A DNA stretch of 64,000 nt from the NCBI GenBank assembly GCA_023627715.1, contig JAMAHW010000129.1, positions 1 through 64,000 on the forward strand. Direction: 5' to 3'. Below, piece after piece: positions 1 to 10,798 of the stretch. The notes under the pieces are model-generated. The model had not been told where the DNA came from. It did no database searches and worked only from the letters and a program-made list of their open reading frames with translations. The position numbers and the translations under genes were made by a program. The DNA comes from Periconia sp. R9002. Taxonomy: Eukaryota > Ascomycota > Dothideomycetes > Pleosporales > Periconiaceae. How positions within the stretch are numbered: position 1 is the stretch's first letter; each line of letters starts with the position of its first letter.

Positions 1-2422
1 AGAGTTAAAGTCTCGTTTCTTAAAAACCTTCTAGGTTAAAGTAATCTATATAATTATCTCTTTATCTACTAAGCTAGCGTAGCTTTGCGTAGGCATCCTA
101 GCAACGCCTTTACTATTCTCTAGTCGTTCTAGTTTAATCTAACGTGTCCTCTAGTCGATTTAGGGATTATTATTAGTTAGCTAGGGTAGACTAAATACGA
201 TGTCATGGGTGGCTATCCTAAAAACATCTAGTACTAACTCCTGCTAAATCCTAAGGTATATAGTAATAGTCGCTGTTACTTTATAAGTAATTCTTTCTAT
301 TAGGTTATTTACTATTCCTAAGTTATAAGGTTCTTTTTTAGGAACGAGTTGCAGTCTAGCTGCGTACGTAATCCTTTTAGCAATATAGTTAATTTGCGAT
401 CCTAAGTTAACTAATACTCTAAGTAGGTATTCTTTACTGTATCCCTTAAGTCGTACCGCGACTCTTAGTAATCCCGTTATTCTAATACTATAGCATTCTC
501 TAATAACGTATTATTAGATTTTACTGTTAGAGCTATAGGTAATCTTAGCTCCCGATTCTTATCTAAAAAAGACTTCTTATTAAATCTATTCTATTCTTTA
601 GTAGATTAATATCTCTAGTAGTTATAGTTTATATAGACTTACTAATTAGTATTAGCACATTCTCTATTTACGACGATATTTCGTTGTACGTGTTAAAAGC
701 TAGTATACCCTAGGAAATAGTTATTTACTTATTTATCCTAGAGGTGGTAGTTATATAAGTTATTAGTGTATTCTACCCACAACTTCTTACATTACTTCTT
801 ATCCCTAGAGAAGAAGCTAGCTTCCTACTTTGTATAGTAATAGTATTTATAGTATATATAAACATAAGCAGTATAGTATAGTCCTCCGTACCTAGGGTTA
901 CGCTAGTTATAGTTATAGCGTATTAGCTCTGTTACTAGTATAGGTTATTTCGTTTCTAGTCTAGTTACTTTTTTTACTTAGTTCTAGTATATCTACGCTT
1001 AGATGGCTTCGTTTATCTATTATTACTAAAACTTACTAGATCCGTATCCTTCTATCGGTAGATAGTAGTCTTTCTATTATACACAGTTATTGCAACTGTT
1101 CAGTAATATAGAGAATAAGCATCTAACTTTTCGTTCCACGTAGGTCTAGTATCTTATTATAATTTACCCCCTTCTATTTTGTAGTAGGTCTTCTATAACC
1201 TTTTTTCAGATGTTAGCGTTTAAGACTTATTATAGCACTTCTTATACTTCTTCGCTTTTAAGGTAGTTATCGTTGTTATCCTAAAGTCCTATTACTTAGG
1301 TACCTAAGTGTACTTCTAGTAGATAGTTTTCTTTATCCTTATACTTAAAGCTAATTCCTAGTACTTTTCTTATATCTGCGGTGTTCTCCTCGTCTAGGGT
1401 AGAACTACTAGTTTCTATAGGTACAACAATTTCCTACGCATTATTATTATCGCTATCGTTCTTATACCCTCCTTATCTAGATAGTTCTATAACGTTAATG
1501 TAATAGGTAACTTTATTCTTTTGCTTACAATTCCTAGCATAGTATCCTTTCCTATAATAATTATAGTATTCTACGTCCTTGTTACTTATACGCTTTCTGT
1601 TATCTACCTTCTTATCCTATCTTTCTATACTATCTAGATGCATAGCTTTAGGTCTATTAGAAGTGTAGTGTCCCGCTATACAGATAGTTTTTATAGTTTA
1701 AATATAGTTGCGCTTTTTACCTTATAGAGGTAGATAGTAATAGTTCCTTTTCCTAAACTTCTAGTCATAAAGTTAGTTTTCTAAATCTAGTTCGTGTAGC
1801 TTATTATCAATCTTAACGGTCTCCTTAATTAATTTGTTAAGGGTAATTATATCGGCTCCGCTGCGTCTAAGTTCCTTATAAACTTATAGCTTAAGCCCTT
1901 ATTAGTATATACGCTAGAGTAACTTATCGTTCTACTTAATTTAAGCTACAAGTTATTAGAATCGGCTAGTGTAGTCGGCGGCAGACGTTATCTATTTTAA
2001 CTACTAGATATCGCGTTTAGCAATAGGCTTCTAGACTAACTATCTAAAGACCTCGCGAACCTTTGCTTTAAATTTATCTTAGTCTTTAAACATATACGCA
2101 TTATTAGGGTCCTTAATGTTACTATCTATATAGCGTTAGACGTAGGGTAAAACCTACTTAAAAGCTTTATCTCTTATTAAGGTAGTAATAAGCATTACTT
2201 TATTAGCTTCTGCGATGTAGTCGTTTATATAGAAGTAGAGGTCGCATTAGAGTAGCTAATCCTTTAGTTCCTTTTAATTTCTATAATAGAGCGGAAGTTT
2301 TTTGACGTCGCCATATTGACTAAAGTCTTAGTTAGGAGTAAGGGTTTAAGTATCTATATCCATATTACTTATATTAAAATAGTAATTAAAATATTAAAGA
2401 TAGGCTAGTAGAGGGATCGTTA
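1..2422 (-). mobile_element. RIP-degraded LTR retrotransposon, internal region (gag and start of pol)
   Basis: This is the internal part of a minus-strand LTR retroelement, truncated by the left edge of the window. Read on the minus strand, a gag-like start lies near 2364 and a relic of a CCHC zinc knuckle lies at about 1521-1572. In the knuckle the Cys and His codons have become Tyr codons (TGT to TAT, CAC to TAC), as expected from C-to-T change, and in-frame stops replace Gln and Trp codons. CpA dinucleotides are rare and TpA is very common throughout. A gag with CCHC knuckle followed by pol suggests a Ty3/Gypsy element, but I could not read reverse transcriptase motifs with confidence. No open frame of 60 codons or more survives. 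Confidence 0.7.
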
Positions 2423-2788
2423 TGTTACAAACTAATATTAGACTAGTACCTTAGGAGGTTTATTTAAAGAGTATAAATAAACTAGATATAGACAGTAATA
2501 GTTGTAGAGTAAACTAAAGGTAGATTATTATCTAGAACTTAAAGTTAATTATAATGTTCTAGGAGGAGCATTGCGCTCATCTATATACTATAATTATCCT
2601 ATAGATCCTATATATCCTATAGATGCTAAGACACATGTTCCTCTAAGATCTCTAGGATCTCTAGGACGTCACGTGCCAGTTACGTAACCGCTAGACTAGT
2701 GGCTTAGCTAGTAATAATAAGGGGCTTATAGTGCGTCAATGCCCTATCATTCTTAAATGCCGTAACTCCCACTTTTAGGTTCGTAACA
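2423..2788 (-). repeat. Long terminal repeat (5' LTR of the minus-strand retroelement)
   Basis: On the minus strand the segment begins TGTTAC and ends GTAACA, the short inverted termini typical of LTRs, and is 366 bp long. It lies immediately upstream, in element orientation, of the gag-like region. The interior is less AT-rich than the flanks and contains direct repeats around 2590-2680 built on CCTATAGAT and TCTCTAGGA. The partner LTR would lie left of position 1, so target-site duplication cannot be tested here. Confidence 0.65.
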
Positions 2789-5700
2789 AGATTATTATAC
2801 TAATTATACTCTTTATAAGCGTAATTTTAATAATTATATAAATTAAACTATTATAAGTTTTAGTAATAAGCTAGTATATAAAAAAGCTACTTAAATAATT
2901 TTTTTTAAAAGCTAGAGGGCTTTAAATAGATAGTAGGGCTCCTTTAATATAGCTAGTAATAATTATTAAATTTTTTACCCTAAGTAGTAATTTCTAACTT
3001 TTTATAAATAATACTTTAGTAAGCTATATACTATATATTATAAGGTGTTTTTTACTCTTCTTTTAGGCTATTAATTAATTATTATAATAGTACTATTAGC
3101 TTTAGTACGTCTAAAAAGTAGTGTAGTAACTTAGGTTTAAGAAGAGGGCCTTAGGGCGGTTTTTTATAAGGAAATTACTAATAGTAATAGTAATAGCCTA
3201 CTTATTAGCACTTATTAGATTTACTAGTAAAATTAGTGTAAAAACTACTCTAAACTATACTAGATTAATTAAAGAAGCCCTACTAATATAGACAACTTTT
3301 AATACTATTTACTATTAACTAAAGAAATTCTTATACTCTAGAATAGTAAAGTAAGTTATTAGTTATTAATAGTAGAAGAACCTAGCCTAAATATATAATA
3401 AAAGCTTTACTCTTATAAAGCTAAGCTTCTAAGTAAGAAAAAAATAGTAAAAGATACTTTAGAAAGCCTATCTAAAAGCCTAAGTTAATTAGTATAGGTA
3501 ATACTAATAGATAAGCTATTAATAATTTTAACCCCTCCTAATAATCTATATTACCTACCTACTACCTTTAATAGTTTTTTACCTTATATAAATAAAAAAC
3601 CTTTTTTTTATATAAAAGAGTTTTTTACCTAGTAGGAGGCTAAAGAGGGCTATAGAGACTTTACTATACCTATAGAAAAAATCTATAACTAAATTATTAA
3701 TAATTAATAGTAGATTAATAACTTATAGAACTCTATAGCCTTTATAGCGTAGTTTTAGACTAATATATATAGTTATCTTTTTAGTTACTATAGTAATATA
3801 TAACGCATAATCTCTAATTAGTAGAAAGTATATAATAAAGAGGTAGTTAATAAGTTAGAGTTATAGGGTAAATTCTGTAGTAACTAGTCTTACTAACTAC
3901 TAAAACTTTTAAAATAATAAATATCTACTACGCTTTAGTTTTTATTTAGATATTAAATTAGAAAGTTATTTTTTAGAGTGTAGTAGTTATAATAGTATAA
4001 AAATTATATTAATTAGATTTATAGATATTAAGTTAGTTTTATATTAAAGATTATTTAATAATTTCTAGCTAGTAATAGTTATCTTTCTTAAATTCCTTAG
4101 TATACTTTAATCTTACATAAAAATCGCTTATAAAATACTAAAAAATCTATATTAATAGGGTATTAGGTACTACTACCTACCTACCTAAATAAGAAACTAA
4201 AAAGCTATTATAATGTACTATATTTTTTATTAATACTAAATTTAGAAGTACTAAAATAGGCTATTATAGATTTTTTAGCTTCTTTACTTTATTTTTATAA
4301 CGTGTAGTTAAGATATAGTATTAGTTTATTAAGTAGCCTAAGGGTTTACCTTCCCTACTAAATATCTATAGTAAGGCTAAGGAGGATTACCTTACCTAAA
4401 AATTATAAAAGTTATTTTCTAATTACTATTATAGTAACACTACTACGTACTTAAATAATTATTATAAAATTATATAATTAGTATTTTAATATTAATAAAG
4501 TAGCTCTTATTATTAGATTAAAAAAATATTATATAGTTAAATTTCTATATTTAACTAAAGTTAGTGAAAATTAAAGTAAAAGTAGGCCTAAAATACTAGC
4601 CTAAACTAATCGTCCTATAAAAGTATATTTTAGATAGCCTCTCTAATAATACTATAACGTAGTATATATAAAGTTTTAAAATTATATAATTATTAATTTA
4701 ATATTAATAAAATAGCTCCTATTATCTAAATTAAAAAAAAATTAAAAAATCTAAAGTTATGTTAAAGTAAAGTTAACGAAAAACTACTACTAATTACGTC
4801 TACTTTAAATAGCCTAATTATTTAAAATAACTATAAAAGTCTCTTTAGTAATAGTTTTAGATAGCTAATTTAATTAATAAAGGTACGTTATAGCTTTTCT
4901 CTAGTAGTTTATCTACGTTTTTTCTAATCTAGACTTTTATAGTTTAAAAGGATTATTTAATAAAATTAAAATCTAGTAAATATAGTAGTAAGTATTCTAG
5001 TACAATTCCTACTACCTAATAAAGGGTAAGTACTCTTTTTCTTTAGTAAATAGTAGTATTATCTAATATAAGAATTAATTAAAGGCTAGAGTAAAATATA
5101 TACTAAAAGAGGACGTCTTAGGTAAGAAACTCCTTAAATATCTCTTAAGTATATAAGCCCTAGAAAACTCTATAAGCTATATAACTATTATAGGTTATTA
5201 TAAATAATATACTCTAGCATTTACTCTATAGAGTATTATATATAGAAGTATAAAGCTTATTAATAGGTAACTACTCTCTTTTCTTATTAGCTATACGCTT
5301 ATTATAGGCTAACTTATTAATAGCTACTAACTATTTAATTTTCTAAAGCTTTTACTATACTATCTATAAGTTTTATAAGAGCTTACTACGCTACTTTAAG
5401 TATTTCTACGTTACTTTTTTACTCTATTTATACTTTTTTAGTATTTTTAATATAGTTTATATTAATAATAATTCTTTAAAGGCGTTAAATATCTACTTAG
5501 CTACCTTATCTAGGTATATAGTAGGCTTTTTGTCTAGCTATCTAATAACCTCCTATATAAATTAATATAAAATTAACTCTAAGAATTTAATACTTACACG
5601 CTTTTAGGTATATAATAATATTCTAGGCCGCCCTTTTATAGTAGGTAAAGGTAGATATAGCTCTTTATACGTTTATTAACTAATACGTAACTACTATAAT

Positions 5701-6100
5701 ATTTTTTAATTAACCTATAATTTATAAGAGATAGCTCTATTAGAAGCTCCTAGTAAGAACCTTACTAAAATTACCTATAATTTATGCCTAGGAATTTAAT
5801 TAATACTATCTATAGTAAATTTAATAATAGGGTAAGTATAAAGGCTATAGTTAACTTATATATTAATATATTAACACTAGAAATACTACTAAAATAAGCA
5901 CTAATATTATAACGTAATTAATTATTTTAGTATACTAAAATAATAATATATTATATTCTAAAAAATATTAAAATATAGAGTAATTTTATAATATTTTAGA
6001 ACTAATTATACTATAATTAAATAATTCTAAATTAAGTATATAGCTACTAATTAAGCTTTTTCTATAGTCTAGGGTGGCCCTATAGTATATAGGAAGCACC
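2789..6100. mobile_element. Very AT-rich RIP-like relic, element not identifiable
   Basis: This stretch consists almost only of TA-rich words (TAG, CTA, TTA), with stops in all six frames and no reading frame of 60 codons. It is more AT-rich than the LTR element to its left, suggesting older or more complete RIP. I could not recognise a transposase, reverse transcriptase or terminal repeats. The AT-rich character stops abruptly at about 6060-6110. Confidence 0.55.
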
Positions 6101-6115
6101 TATAATACAACTACT

Positions 6116-6818
6116 ATGGAACCTTCAAACCCCGTAGAAAAGTTCGATTCGCTTTTGAAGCAATCCAAATTCATCTTCGCCGTGTGTAAGTCAATTCCGA
6201 TTCCCAATTACCCATCCACACTCGTTTTGCCCACCCGCTGACCTCACTACGTCGTGTCCTAGACTACCGCGGCCACTGGTGCCCTTTCTGTATGGGCTAC
6301 CTGCGCACCTTTGCCTCTCTCACAGACTCCATCGTCGCAGCGGGTGGTGTCCCCGTCATCATCACCGCCGAGGACGCTTCTCAGCTCGACGTAGTGCGCA
6401 AAGCGACGGGATACACCAAGGAGGCTGTGTCGGACCCTGATCACCTTTTAGCTAAAGAGCTGAAAAATCGCGGCGTCCTAGACGTTGCAATCACTGAAAA
6501 GGCGGGTTATCCTCATGGCATGGCACAGCCTGCCGTGCTGGTGATGCGACCTGACGGAAGCGTCCTGCACCAGTGGGCCATTGTTCCCACTATGGTACGT
6601 TACCACATCCGTCTCGCCTTGGACCGTGTTTCATGGCGCCCCCATCAGCTGTTGGCTGACTTTGTCTTTAGATGAACCTCGGCGGTGCAAAAGATAGGCC
6701 AATGCTGGAGCAGATCTGGGAGAATGTGCAGAAACAGCTTGAGGGAAAGAAAGTAGTGCACGACAAATATAAAACGGGGGGTGTTCTTTCACTCCTAGCT
6801 TCTAAAGTCGGCTTATGA
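6116..6818 (+). CDS. Peroxiredoxin-like (AhpC/TSA type) thioredoxin-fold protein
   Basis: Three exons (6116-6185, 6263-6594, 6672-6818) give 182 residues. The first intron splits the codon before the active-site segment. The motif YRGHWCPFC (residues 25-33) carries a CXXC pair with Cys30 as likely peroxidatic or redox-active residue. The rest (GVPVIITAEDASQLDVV, a conserved cis-Pro-type AQPAVLVM segment, and a short basic C-terminus) fits the PRX-like AhpC/TSA family, which probably reduces peroxides or disulfides in the cytosol. The start is the first ATG after the AT-rich block, so only a few tens of bases of normal-composition promoter precede it. It may not belong functionally to the cluster downstream. 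Confidence 0.75.
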
Positions 6819-6848
6819 TTGGATAGTTACCTTTGTACTTTTTTATGC

Positions 6849-8153
6849 TTAAACGTATTCTTTCTCTAATGCAATCATATCGCTAAATAGATTCAAGAGC
6901 TTACGCCCTTCTTCATCCTTCAACGGGAGTAACGGACGTCTTGGAGCCTTCCCATATCCGTACATCTCACTCAACACATATTCTTCAACATAGATTAGTA
7001 TAACACAGATAAACATCGCGAATGAAACGTACTCATGCCCCTCACACCAGCGGGAACGGCAGCTACATCAGCCTTTGAAAGTATCGCTTGAATCCTGCTG
7101 GCTTCGATTTTTTCTTCTGTCGAAAGAGTCTCTTTGTTGAGAAGTACCCAAAGTCTTGCTGAAGCCGCTGGCGCAAAGTTTGGTATACCACTCACAGTAC
7201 CATGGCCACCGCACTGCATCCAAGGCGTCAAATCTGCGATAAGACCGTCCAGGAGCAAGAAGGGATAACGTCTGCTTGAGTTGATCTCAGGCTCAGACTG
7301 GATGGTCGCAGAGAGACGAACGAGCTTGCCGACACTTCCTCCGCATCTATCAATCCCCAGAGGATACGTCAATTAAATTGGATTCTCAAAGACCTTTACA
7401 TAAATTTGATGGATCACTCACGTCAGTTTTACGCCGCACAGATTTGGCGCCTTGCGTATGATGAATTCGATGATTTCGGATGACATGTCTTGTCCTGCCG
7501 AATTTGCCGGGAAGTTGTACAAAAAGAGTGGTATCTATGTTGATGAGCGTGAATCCGCATCTTTGTAGGTGATATACTATACTGGAGACGCTTCGCATAT
7601 GTCAATGTAATACTGAATGACTTGTTCATGGTCCGCGTTGAGACTGGCTGCGTAGTAAGCAGGTAAGATGACCAGTCCGGCGTCTCTGTTAGACGTTAGT
7701 AAGAAATGGTAGTTGTATAAGAATAGACGCATCTTACGCTCCGGCATCCGCTGCTGCCTTGGCAAGCTGAATGGTTTCACGCGTACTGGAGCCACCTACA
7801 CCAGCCACAATTGGCGTGTTAGGCAAACCAGCTTCATCTAGCGTACTTCGGATGAACCGAATCAATTCTACACGCTCATATGGGCTCTGGTGTTGCATCA
7901 GTGGCTTGGAATGGCTTGTGACAAATTGCTGTCTCACCAGATGAACGGCTTCCCCCAAAGACCCTGCACATACTGGACTGATTCCCTTGGTAGCAAGGTC
8001 TGGATTCAAATATTAGTACTTAGATCCTTTATAGTTAAATTGTGCACACCGACTCAAGAGATGTTTCTTATAACTGTCGTAATCGATTTCTTGGTCCTCA
8101 GTGAAAAAGGTTGGTAAAGGCCCATACAATCCCGGCTTCAAGTTTCGGACCAT
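6849..8153 (-). CDS. DapA-family aldolase/lyase (dihydrodipicolinate synthase-like)
   Basis: Six exons on the minus strand (8153-8054, 7999-7738, 7685-7583, 7534-7422, 7346-7033, 6982-6849) give 341 residues, normal for the family. Signatures are GSLGEAVHL (the GxxGE pyruvate-binding loop), ILPAYYA, the YNFP segment, and CGVKLT, whose Lys is the expected Schiff-base residue. Family members condense or cleave pyruvate-containing 2-oxo acids: dihydrodipicolinate synthase, 4-hydroxy-2-oxoglutarate aldolase, 2-keto-3-deoxy sugar acid aldolases. Fungi normally make lysine by the aminoadipate route, so a catabolic aldolase role is more likely than lysine synthesis. The first donor (GTCGGT) is non-consensus and was chosen because it restores HLLNLATKGI. 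The gene is divergent from the permease, sharing a 440-bp promoter region. Confidence 0.82.
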
Positions 8154-8593
8154 GGTTGACAACCTTCGAAAATATCTGTTGGTGATGGCTAGACAAGTTT
8201 GATTCCGAACAAGCCCAATAATGTGAAAATGAATTTTGATGGAGACTTTTGGAATGCAGTGCCAAGTACAACAAAAGCGGAACATCGGTAGCATGCCGAA
8301 GTCAGTAGATAACGGACAGCGGCAAATGTGCCGACGGCCCCGACCCTGTCATCTTGGCTCTCGCACGCCAAAAGCTTATCGTGATTCGCCCCTTAACTCG
8401 CCGAACCTTATCCCTAACCTCTTGCGCGTCCTCAACCTTATCAAACATGGATACGATGTCGCGTTTTTTCCATGATAACAACTTCGTGAAGATGGATTTA
8501 TTCCTCGTGCATCGCCCTTCCACGCAGGAGAACGACACCCTGCCAGAACCTCTCGACCCCCCTGCGACTTGCACTTGAGAACAGCAAGCCGCC
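8154..8593. promoter_or_regulatory. Divergent promoter region, aldolase / permease
   Basis: These 440 bp separate the two divergent start codons and hold no gene. They contain a CGG/CCG dyad at 8285-8299 and further CCGAC words near 8330-8345, which are candidates for binding by a Zn2Cys6 regulator. Confidence 0.5.
8285..8299. promoter_or_regulatory. CGG/CCG dyad, candidate Zn2Cys6 operator
   Basis: The 15-bp word TCGGTAGCATGCCGA has half-sites TCGGTAG and TGCCGA in inverted orientation with a 2-bp spacer. The same two half-sites, 10 bp apart, occur in the DUF3830/dioxygenase promoter at 13904-13930. Zn2Cys6 proteins bind CGG triplets in inverted, direct or everted pairs. That the cluster regulator binds here is inference. 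Confidence 0.35.
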
Positions 8594-10458
8594 ATGGACA
8601 ACAAGGAATTGCAAACTAATATCGCAGGGCCCAGTGTGGATACTGATTCCGGCGAAGTATCCAATGTCTCCACAGGTTTGCATCGAGAGTTGAGGCCGCG
8701 CCACCTGTATGTATACGCTTTCAAAGAAATTGTGATTTTGGGCTGAAGGTAGTAGGCAGATGATTGCGATTGGCGGTGTGATTGGAACTGGCCTCTTCTT
8801 GGGAACAGCTGGTAACCTTCAAAATGGAGGCCCCGCCGGCCTTTTGATCTCCTATGTGATCATGAGCAGCCTCTTGTTTGCTGTAATGGCAGCCCTCGGC
8901 GAGATGGTGTCCCAATTTCCGCTGCCTGGCGGTCAATTTGCCCTAGCTCATCGATTTGTTTCGCCTGAGCTCGGTTTTGCTATGGGTTGGTTGTTTTGGT
9001 ACAATTAGTGAGTGGTACGATTGCTCAACCAGGCGCTTGCTGACCTTGCTCTCCAGTGTCATCGTATTAGCAGCCGAAGTATCAGCCGCAGCCGTTTTGG
9101 TAACTTATTGGACGCATCCAGGGGATAGCTGTACAGAGGGTATCTGTAACAACGCGCTCTGGGTTGGTCTCATGCTCATTTTCGTTCTCGCTATCAACTT
9201 CGTCGGTACGCGAGCATATGGTGAGATGGAGTTTTGGTTCGCCAGTATCAAGGTTGTCACCGTCATTGGACTCATCATTGTCGGTGTGATTATCTCAGCA
9301 GGCGGTGGGCCAAATCACCAGGCCATTGGCTTCAAGTACTGGGAAGAAACAGGCGGATTTGTACAGTTCCAAGACATCCCAGGTGCCAAAGGACGGTTTC
9401 TTGGTTTCTTTTCTGTGCTGATTTCTGCAGCATTCGCGTAGGTCGAAGATTTGCCAGATGTAACGTGCCATGCTAACAGCTCACACAGTTTTATTGGAAG
9501 CGAGATAACAGCCATTGCAGCCGCCGAAACTGGGAACCCTCGCAAGTCCGTGCCAAGCGCAATCAAGGGCGTTTGGATTCGCCTCGTGCTCTTCTATTTG
9601 TGCTCCGCATTCATTATCGGTCTTTTAGTATCTCCATCTGATCCTTCTCTCAGCCTGGACTCCACGGCAGCCAAGAGCCCCTTTGTCATTGCGATTAAAA
9701 ATGCAGGCATCAAGGTTCTGCCTTCCATCATCAACGCAGCACTTTTGTCAAGTGCGTGGTCCGCAGGTTGCGCCGATCTTTACGTGTCATCACGCACTCT
9801 TTATGGATTATACACCCGTGGTCAGGCACCCTCATTCATGGGCAAGACACGGAAAGATGGTCTTCCTTGGGTCGCTGTCACAATTGGCGCCTTTTTCTCT
9901 CTGCTTTCCTTTATGGCTGCAAGTAGAGGTGGTGCAGGGAAAGCATTTGGCTACTGTAAGTCCATACACGTACCCCCATGAATGCCTCATCTGACTTTTC
10001 CAGTTGCCAATATGACTGCTATCTGTGGTATGATATCGTGGATTTGTATCCTTTTCACCTATACACGTTGGTACAGGGGTTTGCGAGTGCAAGGCGTCGA
10101 TAGATCGACACTGCCTTACAGAGCCCCTCTTCAGCCTTATCTCAGCTATTACGGGCTAGCGGTCGCCATCATGGTCCTGATTTTCGGTGGTTTTACAGCC
10201 TTCAGTAAGAAACCTCTCAAGCCACACGTCACTGACATGAACTAATATTGCATAGTGCCAACATTTGATGTTTCATCTTTCATTACCACCTATTTCCCTA
10301 TACCTTTCTTCGCTGTTTTATTTGTCGGATACAAATTTTGGAGGAAGAGCGAAATAGTTCCGTTCGAGAAGATGGATTTTGTTACCGGGGCTTCCTTTGA
10401 TATACCTTCACCAGCAGGTGCTCAAAATTTGTGGCAAAAGATCAAGGACAATATCTGA
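8594..10458 (+). CDS. Amino-acid permease, APC superfamily
   Basis: Six exons (8594-8706, 8756-9007, 9057-9437, 9489-9955, 10004-10204, 10256-10458) encode 538 residues. The first intron falls inside the family hallmark RHLQMIAIGGVIGTGLFLG, the start of TM1 in yeast-type amino-acid transporters (YAT). Further family segments are GEMVSQFPLPGGQF, FIGSEITAIAAAETGNPRKSVP, SAWSAGCADLYVSSRTLY and PYRAPLQPYL. About twelve membrane helices are visible, with cytosolic tails at both ends. It should import an amino acid or related amine/acid by proton symport at the plasma membrane; the substrate cannot be read. It is divergent from the aldolase and precedes the regulator, which suggests it supplies the substrate of the cluster. 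Confidence 0.88.
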
Positions 10459-10798
10459 AGTATGCAGCATGATAGAGGAGGCTTTATGTAGAAGGAAAGA
10501 TTCTTGACTTGTAGTACAATGATATATCTACCTGTGCGGCTAGGAGAGAACGAATGTTTGATGACAGTTTGAACTAGAGCAACTCGGGACTAGCGTATGA
10601 ATTCAATTATTCCACAATGGGGTTAGTCTTAAGAGGCGGTCCACTTGTATCACAGGCGCCGCCGGCGACTCTCCTTGCATCCTTCAATTTCGATGATGGA
10701 AAATCGGCTGGTCCATGAGCCGCTGCACGTACGAACTCTTGTTTTAACAATAAATACACACACCCATCCCAGCCGCCTTAACTTCTGACCTGAAGCTC
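10459..10798. promoter_or_regulatory. Intergenic region and promoter of the Zn2Cys6 regulator
   Basis: These 340 bp contain the permease terminator region and the promoter of the regulator. An inverted repeat CGGCT-N8-AGCCG lies at 10705-10722, about 77 bp upstream of the ATG, and GC-rich CGCCGCCGGCG lies near 10660. The dyad would suit autoregulation, but this is inference. Confidence 0.4.
10705..10722. promoter_or_regulatory. CGG/CCG inverted repeat upstream of the regulator
   Basis: CGGCT and AGCCG are separated by 8 bp, a layout compatible with a Zn2Cys6 dimer site. It is a short match and could occur by chance. Confidence 0.25.

Noticed and set aside
7890..8117. Plus-strand open frame of 75 codons
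   Set aside because: It is the antisense shadow of the aldolase exons.
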